From NCBI GenBank assembly GCA_905250025.1, contig CAJNOJ010000018.1, positions 62,001-126,000 of the forward strand: a DNA stretch of 64,000 bases. Reading direction: 5' to 3'. Shown here in pieces: positions 12,284-24,270 of the stretch (positions are counted from its first letter, which is position 1; each line of letters opens with the position of its first letter). The notes beneath the pieces are model-generated. The model ran no database searches and was not told the origin of the DNA. It saw nothing but the letters and a program-made list of their open reading frames with translations. This DNA comes from Adineta ricciae (Eukaryota; Rotifera; Eurotatoria; Adinetida; Adinetidae). The translations under genes were made by a program, and so were the position numbers.

Positions 12284-13782
12284 TGCTCCAACTAGCAAAG
12301 ATTCTCTCTCTTTCTTCTTGTCTCGAAGGACAATAACAACTATGACAGATATTTATATGTATATGTATCTCTCCATCTATCTGTGAATATACGTATACAA
12401 ACATCAAGTACTGAATAAAATAACACTGGAACTGATGTCGTTCGTTGAAAGACAAAATTCCGTATTGTCTATAGTCTGTTCGTTAGAAAATCAGGATTTT
12501 TCATGAACTTGTGACCCCATAAGATACGTCTAGCATCTTCAATACCTCGACGTAATACGAGTACATGCTTACATTGAAATGATTAAAAGTTTATATGAAA
12601 GAAAAGACATGTTAGTGTGATAGATGCTTATCTGAATTCTCGTAATGCTCGATAGATAATAGATCGATGTCAAATATAATAATAATAGAATTTCTGTCAA
12701 GTGTTTAATTCTATTATGAAAAGATTAACTTTCTTGCAGTGCATCATGCCAAAAATATTATATAGAAGAGACTTCGATCGCCCATATAAGAAGAATGATG
12801 TTCACTACGGATAGCGGCAACATTTTAATTTTAACTGTATTGTCAGGGTGTTACATTTTAGTGTTGTCGTGTATTACTAAGATGAAAGATAGATTGGGTA
12901 TTCTATTAACAAATAGATCGAAAATGACGAAGAAATAATCTTGCAAGTATCGCTCGTTGTTGATTACTACTATGTCATTACTAATTTCCAATATTTGGAC
13001 GTATTATAGTCTGATTATTTGGGTATTAAATAGATCCAGTAGCTATTTCTCAAAAGTAATAATCAAAGTTGACGTAGTTCACGAGAACAATTTGCAAATC
13101 AAACTGGATAGTTTTTATACATTTGACAAATCGATCTTCTGCATGATGATCAAAGTGACATTCATCGTGTGTCAAAGTGTTAATCAGTAGAACTATTTTT
13201 GGAACGATTAGAAATATGTATATCTAAGACAGTATAGTTTCATCCTTTCCCGCATCTGTCAAGATTGAGCTACTCAAGATGAAAATATGATGTAATTCAT
13301 GTGCATAACTTTTCTTCATTATCAATTCTATCGTAAGTTTTTGCAAGAAAAACTTCAATTGCATCATCTTTTAGTACTTCCTCAAGCTCTTGAAATATAA
13401 ATTCATTTCAGTAGTACAAAATCGTAAACTTGTTCGACTAGCATCATATCCCTAACATTCCGTGATACAAGAACAGAAAGAGAAATCCATAAAATATTTT
13501 CCTTCTTGATCATTTGTCCTTCATACAGACCAATACAATGCTGGTAAACAAAATGCCTCCATCTTAAAAATCTTTTTCGTCTACCGAACCTGTTTTTTAT
13601 TTATACCACGTTTGCTTCACAAACTAGTCCATAGTATAATACAGAAGACGATGAAGACGAGGAACTTGTTTATCCAAACATTTATGCGCATTTCTTGTTT
13701 CGGTTTTCCATTACTTCTTACTTATTTGTTTTCTAGAGTGTTTTAACCATCCGTCAGCTCTTACGTCATTTACGAACCAATA

Positions 13783-15484
13783 ATGGCAGCAAACCAAGGC
13801 AAAGGCGTAAGATAGACTGTACATTGATAACTGATTACTTTCAGTAGTGATTCTTTTAGACACTTTATACATTTCCCGGTAATTTTCGTGCTTATAAAGC
13901 TCAAATTGCAGCTCAATACAGCGGAGCACAATTAACAATTGCTGGTAATGATAAATTCAAAATGAATGACACCAACCGATCGCAAGAATACCTTGAAAAG
14001 TTTCCAACAGGCAAAGTATGTTGAGGAGAAAACAATAAAGAAAAACGAGAAGACACATATCCTTTATTCATACGTCTAGGTTCCGGCTTATGAGAATGAT
14101 GCCGGTGTTCAATTATTTGAATCCAATGCTATTGCTCATTTTCGTACGTATACAAAATGATGCTTCCGCTTTGACGTTTTCTCTTTTTCAATTAATCCAG
14201 TTTCAAATGAACAACTTCGCGGTAAAACACCTGCAGAACAAGCTCAAGTTCTTCAATGGATTGAATATGGTGAACGAGAAATCAATCCTGCATCAGCTAC
14301 ATTGGTGTATCCATGCATGGGCATCATGCAGTTCAACAAACAAAACCACGAACGTGCTAAAGATGAATTAAACCATATCTTACAATTATTGAACAACTAT
14401 CTTCACACCCGAACATATCTTGTTGGTGAACGTATTACTTTAGCCGATATCGCCGTTGCTTGTGATTTATTATTACTCTTTCAATGGGTATGTCCAGATA
14501 ATCAGTCCGATGTGTAAAAAGACAGTTGCTCTCTGTTGCTATAGATCGTCGAACCAAGCTTACGTGAACCATATCCACATACTACTCGTTGGTTCTTGAC
14601 ATTGATCAACCAAAAGGAATTTCAAGCTGTTCTTGGCAACGACTACAAATTATGCGAAAAAACAGCACAATTTGATGGTAAATCCGAGGAAGTCGTTTTC
14701 GAGATATCATTTTTTTCAAAATTCATTTAGCCAAGAAATATGCTGAAGTTTCTCGTCAAGCACAACCAGCCCAAGCACAAGGACGAGCCAAGAACGTTTC
14801 ACAATCCACCGATGATGGTAAAGCTGACAAGAAGAAAGCTAAGGAAGAAAAACCAGCCAAGGAAGCTCCAAAACCGGCTAAGAAAGAAAAAGCTGCTGAA
14901 GCTAACGATGAAGAAGAAGAAGATGATATTCTTGCCAATGAACCAAAACAAAAGGATCCATTCGCTGATATGCCAAAAACATCACTCAATATGGATGAAT
15001 TCAAACGTGTTTATTCTAATGAAGATACAGCTACAAAAGCAATTCCATATTTCTGGCAACATTTCGACAAAGAAAATTGTTCAATCTGGTTTTGCGAATA
15101 CAAATATCCCGAAGATTTAACTCAAGTCTTCATGACCTGTAACTTAGTATCGGGATTCTTTCAACGTTTGGACAAATTACGTAAACATGCATTTGCCAGC
15201 ATGTGTGTTTTTGGTGAAAACAACAACAATACAATTGCTGGAATCTGGGTTTGGCGTGGTCATGAACTTGCCTTCGAGGTAAGATTTATTCGAAGACATT
15301 TATCTGCTTATTTTTATCTGTTTATTTTTAGCTTTCACCTGATTGGAAAGTTGATTACGAATCTTATACATGGAAAAAATTATCAGCTGATGATGAATCA
15401 ACTAAACAATTAGTTAATCAATACTTCCTTTGGGAAGGCGAACACAACGGTAAAAAATTTAACCAAGGCAAAATCTTCAAATAA
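13783..15484 (+). CDS. EEF1G: Eukaryotic translation elongation factor 1-gamma
   Basis: Structural subunit of the eEF1B guanine-exchange complex that recharges eEF1A in the cytosol. Seven exons can be joined in frame: 13783-13806, 13860-14015, 14080-14143, 14201-14487, 14545-14677, 14731-15278 and 15332-15484, giving 454 residues, close to the usual ~440. All introns are 53-64 bp and GT-AG. The start MAANQGKG runs into [20 protein letters not shown], the GST-like N-domain (ESNAIAHF and [19 protein letters not shown] follow). A Lys/Glu/Ala-rich charged linker leads to the conserved EF1G C-domain ([33 protein letters not shown]) ending [10 protein letters not shown]. The first exon is only 24 bp and was placed by phase and by the family's short N-terminus. 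Confidence 0.97.
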
Positions 15485-15750
15485 ACAAGAGATCATCAGT
15501 ATCACATAAGAAAAAAAAGAATAGATCGCAGACAAAACGTTTTGTTGTTTATTTTTAACCATTTGGACACTCATGACGTGTGTCACCTTCTATTGTCTTT
15601 TCCGTCTGTCTGCTTAAACGAAAATAAAATAAAGGAAACATCAAAGATAAAAACAAAGGATCCTTACATCTTATTGTTGATTTTCATCTGAATGCAAGAG
15701 TGAGTTATGTATGTGCACCGATTGTTATCATTTGAGATACTACTCTGAAA
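15485..15750 (+). other. EEF1G 3' UTR with poly(A) signal
   Basis: Overlapping AATAAA hexamers lie at 15623-15634, about 140 bases after the EEF1G stop, on the plus strand. The rest is AT-rich without other features. Confidence 0.6.
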
Positions 15751-15754
15751 AAAT

Positions 15755-16068
15755 GATGGTCATAGAATATTAGCAATGTCATATTTTACTGAGGATGATT
15801 CCTGATAAACTGTTACCGTCGGGCCACCGTCTGTATACTTATTGGGATTCGTTCTTGTTCTGTTATTTGCTTGAGATGGTACCATATTGATAAGTCTGAT
15901 TGGTTTGTGTAAAACCTGCTTCGTCTCTTTGACCGTCTAGAACATGACTATTAGTAAATTTATTTGTTGATTGTTCAATAGCCATGTTACCTAGCGGGAA
16001 AAGAATTACTATCTTTCTCACGAATGAAACGTCCCCATTTGCTGTTTTAGCAGAGTTTATTTCCATCT
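15755..16068 (-). pseudogene. Degenerate paralog of the small gene at 27.3 kb
   Basis: On the minus strand a segment reading PSQANNRTRT ... DGGPTVTVYQE resembles PSQANSRTRT ... TGGPKVAVYHE at 27.33-27.59 kb. The upstream half, which in the 27-kb copy is open in the same frame, is out of frame here and has several stops if read in the matching frame. The protein family is not recognised. Confidence 0.45.
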
Positions 16069-16499
16069 AACTGTATCCAAATTCCATTTCATTATAATAC
16101 TGATGCGGTCGAATTGACCGTAACTGACATTCAAATACAAGTGAAACAATTTTTAATAATGCTGGCTCAAGAATACATACTAAAACGCAGAAAATGTTCA
16201 GTGTTTTTCCAACCAACAAAGAAAAACCTCGATGATAATAATATCAATGTGATGCGTAATTCTCGCTCAATACTATTCATCTCGTTTAACAAATTGTTGA
16301 TTTTCGTTATTGGAAGGTGTTGTCGTTTGCGGTGAAACAAGAACGAACGATGCAGCACACATCATTTCAATTTCCACAGATGTTGCTGCCAAAGACGTTA
16401 ATGAACATGATAATATCTTGTTGATTTGTTTCATTTCTGCATTGCTTTCTTGATCAGTGTGTTGTGTCCAGGAATGATTTACATCAACAATACTTGGAA

Positions 16500-17545
16500 C
16501 ACATTTTATATCGGGCAGTTGTTGTTGAAATCGTTTTCAAACAGATCTCGTTCAAGATCAAACATTTGATCTTCGATAGCATCATTCGACATGTACAAAT
16601 GAAGACGTCCGAATGTTTCAAGGCTTATTTTGTGATTCCTCATTCTCCCTTTAACAGTCAAATAAACAGCTGGGAGAATATTCCTATGTGAAGCTGTCGA
16701 CGTGACAATTCGATCCATTGATAATTCAGACAGATTTATAAGTTGACGTGTGGAATGTAGAGAAGCAAATTTAACTAATGCTCTATCAAAGAAACAGAAT
16801 ATCTGACTGACGATTTTTGAATAGACTCACTTCACATTTTCGGATGTGATTTTCATATCCTCCACGTCAACTAGGCGTTATAATTATTCTCCAATCTGAT
16901 TTCGATATAAAATTCCTTCATTTAAAAAAATGTTTCGAACCTTAACGAAAAGAAAAGCAGAAATCTTGACGATGGAACATTTTTCTTTACCATAACTGTT
17001 GGTCCACGGCTTCCAGCTGAATTGGTTCACAAATATCAAAGTTCAGATAGAATCCACCAGCGATAGTGATCTAAAAAAAGCAAAGAGCTTCTTCATTGGG
17101 TATGCGCAAACATAAATACAAACTTGAAGATTGAGTCAATTCTCTCGTAAGCATTTTAGGTCAACACTATGTAATTGTGTTCAACGACGTTCAGGATCAT
17201 ATGTTCCAAATTGTTGATTATTTTCTTACTTTATAGTCATTGAGAAACACATGGCAATCACAGAATGTTCAAGAAGCAAAATTAAATTTACTCCTATTCG
17301 AATAGAAATTAGTAAAACATCGTGAGAAGAGATCATGATGATGATGAACTAACTCACTTGTAAACAACTTCACGATGTTTGTAATAAACTTTGAAAATAC
17401 TTTTGCTTGATAAACACGTAGCAATGCTCATTGCTTCAAAAACTAAACCAAATACATCTGATAGTTCAACATCAATGAGTGATACAGCAGCAATTATCTC
17501 AAATGTTAAATCTTCATTGAATGGACGAATATCAACTTGTCCTGA
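16500..17545 (-). pseudogene. Unknown gene, copy 1 of a segmental duplication
   Basis: Paralogous to 23.0-24.27 kb. One clear exon-like block lies at about 17360-17543 (minus), translating to a helix-rich stretch with FEIIAAVSLIDVELSDVFGL. Another small block near 17000-17080 reads ITIAGGFYLNFDICEPIQLE. Downstream, around 16506-16718, an open frame containing MDQIV matches copy 2 only briefly before diverging. I do not recognise the family and could not join the blocks into one frame, so it may be decayed or its exons misjudged. Confidence 0.4.
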
Positions 17546-18185
17546 AATAAAAGAAATAGTTTGCTAATTCTTTGAATGAAATGAGTTCTTCTTTTTCAAT
17601 TGAAAATGTTTAGACAAAGTCCTTTCCGTGAAAAAAAGCACGAGAAAATGCTTGGTGGACAAGTGCTGGTTTTCTTCACATTAGTTCACTTAGAGATTTC
17701 ATATAGATATCAATCAAATAGACACCAGACGTTTCTGGAGAAGTTCACTTCTATGAACCTATTTCTAAGTAAAACTACAATCTTTTTCCTCGAAACAAAC
17801 GATGAAAATTGTTTTGATTCGAAGCTATCAATTCCACAAGCTGAGAAAGAAGACTTAAATAATCTTCATTTTATCAATATCCATAATGACGTCAGTCTTT
17901 TTTAGTTTACTTAGCAATCATCACTTGAAGGAAAGAAAACTACTGAAAGAGAAGAACGTGTCGTCTCAACGTACAAATTCAAATCAAACGAGAAAAGATT
18001 GTTCTCCTAAATGAAAAGTTTCATTTGCGACAACAAAGTTCGACATGACACTCATTCACTATCCATCAATTAATTGCCAATGATCCTGTCTTTCTACACC
18101 ATCACATTATCAACAAATTAGGCGAAAAACATCATTGAACAATAGCCAGCCGATCTGAACACTTCTATGCTCAAACGTATACATA
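16840..18185 (+). repeat. Segmental duplication, copy 1
   Basis: About 1.3 kb closely matching 23567-24912 in the same orientation, with scattered substitutions and single-base indels. Similarity ends abruptly near 18185, just before the plus-strand coiled-coil gene. It contains the unknown minus-strand exon block and a plus-strand open frame at 17600-17905 that is also open in copy 2 (24352-24630); whether that frame is translated is unclear. Confidence 0.85.
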
Positions 18186-18621
18186 TATATGTCGTAGTCC
18201 AATCCAGGATTGATCTAGGCGAATCTTAGATTGGTATAAATCTCACATTGGACACCAACATATAAGTTTTTCCTTTCCTTTCGTTTTTTTTGCATTTCGT
18301 TATCATGTTCAGTGTTAAACTTTTTCTTTCGTTCTGTCAGATATGTGTGCGGACACACAATTTTCTCGTTAAGGGTCGACTGTTATAGGTGACATCTCTC
18401 TCTGCCTAGATCTTTTGTATTAGTGATATCTTCCTTTGTTCTTGTGGTGTCTATTCACTTTTCTTTGTACATTGGCATATAAATATGTACGTGTGATAGT
18501 GTGAAGAAAGAGAGCAACGAGAGGAGTGTTCTTCCACGCGTGTAACTTTTTCATTTTCACAATAAACTAAGAAGTTCCGAAAACACAAACCTCTTGTCTC
18601 TAATAGTGATTATTTTTGATA

Positions 18622-20583
18622 ATGGAGGTAAAAGAAACGTAGATTTGAGACTAATTTATCTCTTTATTCACCTTTTATTCTAGTCATCGAACAGAAGACA
18701 CCTATTATTCGTCGAAAACCACCTGTACTGCCGTCTATTCGTTCATCGGTGGATTCGATGCCTTTGTCAATGACTCCACCTCCGATGGCACCACCCAGGT
18801 CGAACAATCCGGCACGGAAACGGCCGGTTCCATGGTATTCCGGAGATTTCATGGAAGCAGTATTCCCGATGAGCGGATCCGGTGACCGGATTTATCGGGT
18901 TTGGACCGGAACCGACAGAAACATGTCAAAACCGGTAGCCGGAAATGGTTACCGCTTTTCTCCATCGGATTCCTGACATTTTCCGGGCGGGTTCCGCTCA
19001 GAAATGGCGAGTTTCCTCAGTAATTTTGTCGGAAATTCATGGAATCCTGCTTCAGGAATCATCGTCCTGGGCATCGTCTTCTCCAGTTTTAACACCACCA
19101 CAGCCTGCAACAATAATAGTAACTGCTCCACCGTCTGCACCAACTGTTGTTCCACCAACTACTGCTTCGACATCTTTTGCACTCGTTAACTCAGCAGTCT
19201 CACTTCCTGGTTTGCAACTTCCCACAATTCATTCACTACCGCCTTTAACAACTGCTGCAGCTTCAGCTCAAGGTAATATATACTTCTAACGATGAATTAT
19301 GTTAGCAATGATACTTCTGATAATAATAATTTATTCACTTTGATGATGCTTAATCTTTCAATGGAGACTAGTTTCAAAATGTTCTATGTAATCCTATATC
19401 GACCGATCAATGCAAAATCTAAAGTTTTTGAAGAGAAACCAATGTGTTTTCTTGATGAAAAAGCTTGCTGATATCAACAAAAAGAAGACTCCTTTTGATA
19501 CTTTAGATTCATCATCATCACCCGATCGTTTGACGTCTCAAGTTGATGATGTGTCCAAGTTGAGCCAAGTAGTGCGACAGTAAGCGATGATTTTCACATA
19601 ATCTTTTCAAATGCTGACAATTTGGCTTTCATTAGGATGACCATCACCACTCAAATGCTGAGGTCAGATGATGTTCGTGTTTGTTCGATTAACAAAGTAA
19701 TGAACGAATCATTCACCCGAGTTCTACAAGGAAAATAAATATTCAAATTTTTCTGGACTAATGCGGAACAGAATTCTATTGAATGAGAAAATAGATGGAA
19801 TAGTTTCTTGGTACAATTTGTACTCAAATGTGTATAACTTACACGATGTACTCATTTGTTGTGAGAAAAAAATAGATAGAAGAGTGGTTCCCCAAGCATC
19901 ACTAATCCAGTTTGAGATAAGAACGAAGCATCCAAATCTAAATGTTAATAAGGGCACTGATTTTTGGAAAAGAGGAACTTATTGCTCTTACATTCTTCAT
20001 TGTTTGTTTTTATAAAGGAAAATGAACCTGTGTGGCTCACTGGCCTGCGAAAAGACCATCGTGACTTTCTGGCAACGGCTGATTTTGAATTAAAGGAGAT
20101 AAGCGACAGCATTGATAACATGCAGGATCAGTATGCTCTAGCAGAAAATATGATAAAGACGGCAGATATTGACACACAACGATGGACTCAAAAACAAGAG
20201 CAGTTGAATGAACAGCAGAAACTGATCAATTATCAGAAAAACTTGGTTAACGAAAACATTGTTTTAGCAATGGAACACAAACAAGAAGGTGAATCCATGA
20301 GACAAGCATGTAAGATTCAATCTGCACGAATGCGTGAAAAATTCGAGGAAACTAAAAAGTTTCGCGCAGAAACAAACGAAATCTTCCTCGATTTAATCGA
20401 GAGACGCATCCAAGAACATGGATTGAATAATCTTTGGTGAGTAGCCTAAAATAAAAAGTGCATAAGTACCTCTTACGAGTGACCTTCTCAAGAAAAACAA
20501 TTTTCTTTCGTTGACTTTTCAGTCGCGGTGCCTCGTCCAAGAAAGCGGTGGTGAAACGTTTGCAGAAAGCTGTTGGTCATTAA
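18622..20583 (+). CDS. Coiled-coil protein, paralog A, with Pro-rich exons; probably disrupted
   Basis: Family not recognised. The C-terminal part is clear: an exon at 20018-20436 starting ENEPVWLTG, a long charged coiled coil, then an 85-86-bp intron and a last exon at 20523-20583 ending in a basic tail (CRGASSKKAVVKRLQKAVGH). It matches paralog B (25014-26013) in exon layout and in the W(L) and CxGAS-type motifs. A tiny first exon at 18622 (ATG GAG then gtaaaag) is phase-compatible with 20018, as in B. Between them are extra exon-like blocks absent from B: a Pro/Thr/Ser-rich exon at about 18684-19272 and blocks near 19470-19580 and 19640-19697. The Pro-rich exon needs one base from upstream, which the first exon does not supply, and a 278-bp mobile element shifts its frame. 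It may be a pseudogene, or the extra exons may belong to a separate gene. Confidence 0.5.
18794..19071 (+). mobile_element. Short non-autonomous TIR element, copy 1, inside a coding exon
   Basis: A 278-bp GC-rich segment bounded by CCCAGGTCGA and TCGTCCTGGG, imperfect 10-bp terminal inverted repeats (9 of 10). The flanks carry CA on both sides, a likely 2-bp target duplication. Removing the element and one CA restores an open frame (TPPPMAP then SSSPVLTPPQP). It encodes no protein of its own. The second copy is inverted at 21088-21340. Confidence 0.85.
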
Positions 20584-21087
20584 ATACCATAGCTTTCGTT
20601 CTTTGTCTTTTCCTTGTGCTCATATGGACATTGCTTTGTTAAATTGATTTTTTTGTGTTTTCGATCTGTGTTTCCGATCTGTACATATAAAAAATTAATA
20701 TTCAACTTTGAATTAATTCAATTTTTGCAATAAAATAATCTTTGTCGAAGAACGAGATCAAAATGGTTTTTCTTTTCATATTAATATATCATTTCAACTA
20801 GAAAAAAAGTTCTACATATATGTGATCATTATCAAAAACTAATTTCAAAACGCCAACTATTCCTTATCACCGAACTAGATGAAAAGAAACATTGAACTAT
20901 TAGAAATCATGATAAATTCTAGAACAAATGCATTTATACATACCTTTTCCTTTCCAGCTGCCGTCGAATACACATTGATTGATTCACATTTCACTGCCCT
21001 TTATCAAATAAACCTTTACTCTTATCATTAATTCTATTTTATTTTCGGCATAAAGTTTGGTTCTTCACCTTACACTAAAAGAAATAA
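20584..21087. other. Gene-free AT-rich spacer
   Basis: Follows the stop of coiled-coil paralog A. AATAAA near 20730 could be its poly(A) signal. Nothing else is seen. Confidence 0.5.
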
Positions 21088-21340
21088 CCCAGGACGATGA
21101 TTCCTGAAGCAGGATTCCATGAATTTCCGACAAAATCCCTGAGGAAACTCACCATTTCTGAGCGGAACCGGCCCGGAAAATGCCAGGAATCCGATGGGGA
21201 AAAGCGGTAACCATTTCTGGCTACTGTTTTTGACATGTTTCTGTCGGTTCCGGTCCAAACCCGATAAATCCGCTCATCGGATCCGCTCATCGGGAATACC
21301 ATGGAACCGGCCGTTTCCGTGCCGGATTGTTCGACCTGGG
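21088..21340 (-). mobile_element. Short TIR element, copy 2, inverted
   Basis: Reverse-complement relative of 18794-19071: same terminal CCCAGG/CCTGGG ends, 253 bp, with internal deletions and a small GCTCATCGGATCC-type local duplication near 21270-21295. AA flanks both ends, again consistent with a 2-bp target duplication. It sits in non-coding sequence. Confidence 0.85.
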
Positions 21341-21794
21341 AAAAGCTATATATTTGTGAAGAAAAACAAAACTAAACTGATACTGGTGCAAAAATTTACA
21401 AAGCAAACATCACATATAACGACATAAAAATAAACAGAAAACAAACTATACGCAACTAGTAAGTTCAAGTTGTCAAATAAGCTATCGATGTTGACACAGT
21501 CATAAATGGGGCAGTAAATCTGACGTACAATTGAAATTCACATAGCTTACAGACTACTTCACACGTAAATGTTGTGCTGCAAAAGAATAAAATCAACATA
21601 GAAGCGAGTTATCAACACAAAAGAAGGCTAACCTCGTCACTTTTTCGCTTAGTCAAATTAGATGGTACATCATCGTACGACGATATTCGTTATCGCTTTT
21701 GACTGTACGTGCGATCGCATTATCATGAAGTGGAAACAATCGAAGATGATCAGGTGAGACATCTTCAGTCATTTTTGAAATACGATCATCCTAG
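21341..21794. other. Gene-free spacer
   Basis: AT-rich sequence between two mobile elements. Short open frames show no recognisable motif. Confidence 0.4.
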
Positions 21795-22720
21795 CGGGTG
21801 TCACAAAATGAATGGTCCTCTCAATATTTTGCAAGTATCTCTCTCAAATTGTGATGTATATACTTTAGGTTTTTTTCAAAAGATAGCCCATAAAATTCTC
21901 TACAAACCCTTATGAAGAGACTTCTTCCAACGAATAGCTATAGGGTTATATCCGTCAACACTACAATGTCATAAAATGGATCACTTTCAAAACCACATTT
22001 TTATCAAATTAATGACGTCATTTCTTCTAGCGAAACAGATACGAGACGCAATTCTAATGCAAGCTTCCTATTTTTTTAAGCGTACTCTTTTTAACAAAGC
22101 TTAAAAGATGACATCCAGAAGCAATTGCAAGTTTCCAGAGACCAACATTAAACAATAAACGAGTCGAAACCACTGATCGTTCCTCATATACACCTCAAGC
22201 GTTGCAGAAAAACACTATAGCATTCTGTGCGCATCGAAATGATAGAGAAAGTATTTTCTCCAACTTTGTAATAAATCTGAATGCATAATAGTTTTCTATT
22301 TCACAGAACAAAATTAAAAAGTAATTAACCTTAATGGAAGGTTCAGATGACTTGGACAGAAGAGAATAAGGAAAAGGTTTTCTCCGAGTAAATTCATCGT
22401 ATGTGACGAAAATTTATTCGCTTAACTGATAGAGCTTTTCGAGGGCTACAAAATAGCCTATTTATTCTGTTTGTGTCATGTCGAAAAACTGGCGCAACAT
22501 CGTTAATATGCAAATGAATGCTTTGAAAGTTGGCTCCTTTGGAGTCTTAAAATGTTGATCTGACATAACCCCATAGCTGTTCGTTGGAAGAAGTCTCTTC
22601 ATAAGGGTTTTGTAGAGAATTTCATGGGCTATCTTTTGAAAAGAAACTAAAGTATATACGTCACAATTTGAGAGAGATACTTGCAAAATACTGAGAGGGC
22701 CATTCATTTTGTGACACCCG
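21795..22720. mobile_element. 926-bp fold-back element with ~165-bp terminal inverted repeats
   Basis: The left arm (21795 to about 21960) starts CGGGTGTCACAAAATGAATG and is matched in reverse complement by the right arm (about 22555-22720), with roughly one mismatch per 12-15 bases. The ~600-bp centre has no convincing open frame. The arms are open for about 65-80 codons (frames at 21709-21915 plus and 22462-22707 minus), but this is probably chance. Flanks share TAG, so the target duplication is uncertain. Most likely a non-autonomous DNA transposon or foldback remnant. Confidence 0.75.
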
Positions 22721-23019
22721 TTAGTTAATCTACAGTTGAAGCATTTCAGGATATGACAAGGAGCTATTGTATAAGAACTACTCTTACCTTATTTCATTAA
22801 AATATTCCAAATTAATTGTTTCGATTTGGTGGTTGTTTTACTTTAAGTAATCTACGATTTCAGAGAATGAATTTCGATTTAACATCACAAAAGGTAAAAA
22901 ACACTAACTATTGCAATTCAGCACGATGATTCGTCGAACCGATCTCATCAAATCATTATTTTCAGCAGATTCAGCACTGTACAATGCTAAATTCATTTGT
23001 TTGCGAATTTTATTGATCT

Positions 23020-24270
23020 ACATGAAACAATGAACATGAAAACACTACAAAATACTAAACTTACTTAAACAAGGCCTTCAGTAGATATTTGCACATCGAA
23101 TCCAATGTCCATATCGTGATCTAGATAGAGAGAAGTGTTTGTAACTGAACTGAAGTCTAGACCACAAAGAACACAAGTTTTCAATTGACCTTCTTCATCA
23201 AGTGTGAAACGAAACAATATATTTCTGAATTAACACGCCATTTTCTTCTACCTCAATTCCATAGTTGGTGCAAATGTCATTGCAATCAATGCAGGCAATC
23301 CATGAATGGGAGGCATTAATGTTATATAATGAAGTGAAAAAATTTGTATTTTTTTGCGGAAGATAAGCACCATACGATACAAGTAAACGACGATAATTAC
23401 AATGTTGTTCTTCTTCTAAACTAACGCTGACAATTTGATCCATTGGCAATTCAGATGAATTCACTAATTGACGTGTGGAATATGGAGAAGCAAATTCTAC
23501 CAATTGTCTATGAGAGAAACAGAAGATTTCATTCGGAATCTTCGAAAAGTATTACTTCATATTATCGAATGTGATTTTCATATCCTCCACGTCAACTAGG
23601 CGTTATAATTATTCTCCAATTTGATTTCGATATAAAACTCCTTCATTTAAAAAATGTTTCGAACCTAAACGGAAAGAAAAGCAGAAATCTTGAAGATGGA
23701 ACATTATTCTTTACCATAATTGTTGGTCCACAGCTTCCAGCTGAATCGGTTCACAAATATCAAAGTTCAGATAGAATCCACCAGCGATAGTGATCTAAAA
23801 AAAGCAAACAACTTCTTCATTGGGTATGCGCAAACATAAATACAAACTTGAAGATTGAGTCAATTCTCTCGTAAACATTTTAGGTCAACACTATGTAATT
23901 GTGTTCAACGACGTTCAGGATCATATGTTCCAAATTGTTGATTATTTTCTTACTTTATAGTCATTGAGAAACGCATGGCAATCACAAAATGTTCAAGAAG
24001 CAAAATTAAATTTACTCCTATTCGAATAGAAATTAGTGAAACATCGTGAGAAGAGATCATGATGATGATGAACTAACTCACTTGTAAACAACTTCACGAT
24101 GTTTGTAATAAACGTTGGAAATACTTTTGCTTGATAAACACGTAGCAATGCTCATTGCTTCAAAAACTAAACCAAATACATCTGATAGTTCAACATCAAT
24201 GAGTAATACAGCAGCAATTATCTCAAATGTTAAATCTTCATTGAATGGACGAATATCAACTTGTCCTGAA
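23020..24270 (-). CDS. Unknown gene, copy 2 of the duplication; structure uncertain
   Basis: Not recognised. From the 5' side: an exon block at about 24090-24267 (FEIIAAV...DVELSDVFGLVFEAM), a block near 23750-23800 (GGFYLNFDICEPIQLE), an open frame 23503-23198 with SWIACIDCNDICTNYGIE, then in another frame about 23225-23065 EEGQLKTCVLCGLDFSSVTN followed by DMDIGFDVQISTEGL and a stop. Two C-x2-C pairs (CIDC, CVLC) could bind a metal. The last two pieces are in different frames without a convincing intron between them, so this is either a frameshifted pseudogene or my exon boundary is wrong. Its upstream region adjoins the plus-strand coiled-coil gene, as in copy 1. Confidence 0.4.

Larger units (their letters stand above)
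8904..13782. other. Long stretch without recognisable genes; simple repeats
   Basis: About 4.9 kb between the divergent BAZ2-like and EEF1G genes. Open frames are short and show no conserved motif. Runs of homopurine/homopyrimidine and CA/TG repeats recur (for example near 9180-9260, 10640-10810 and 12060-12130). It may hold the BAZ2 promoter, a non-coding first exon and a long first intron; nothing in the sequence settles this. Confidence 0.5.

Noticed and set aside
17600..17905. 101-residue plus-strand frame, conserved as 24352-24630
   Set aside because: It is open in both duplicated copies, but the copies are too recent for that to mean much, and there is no motif or clear promoter. Mentioned only under the duplication.
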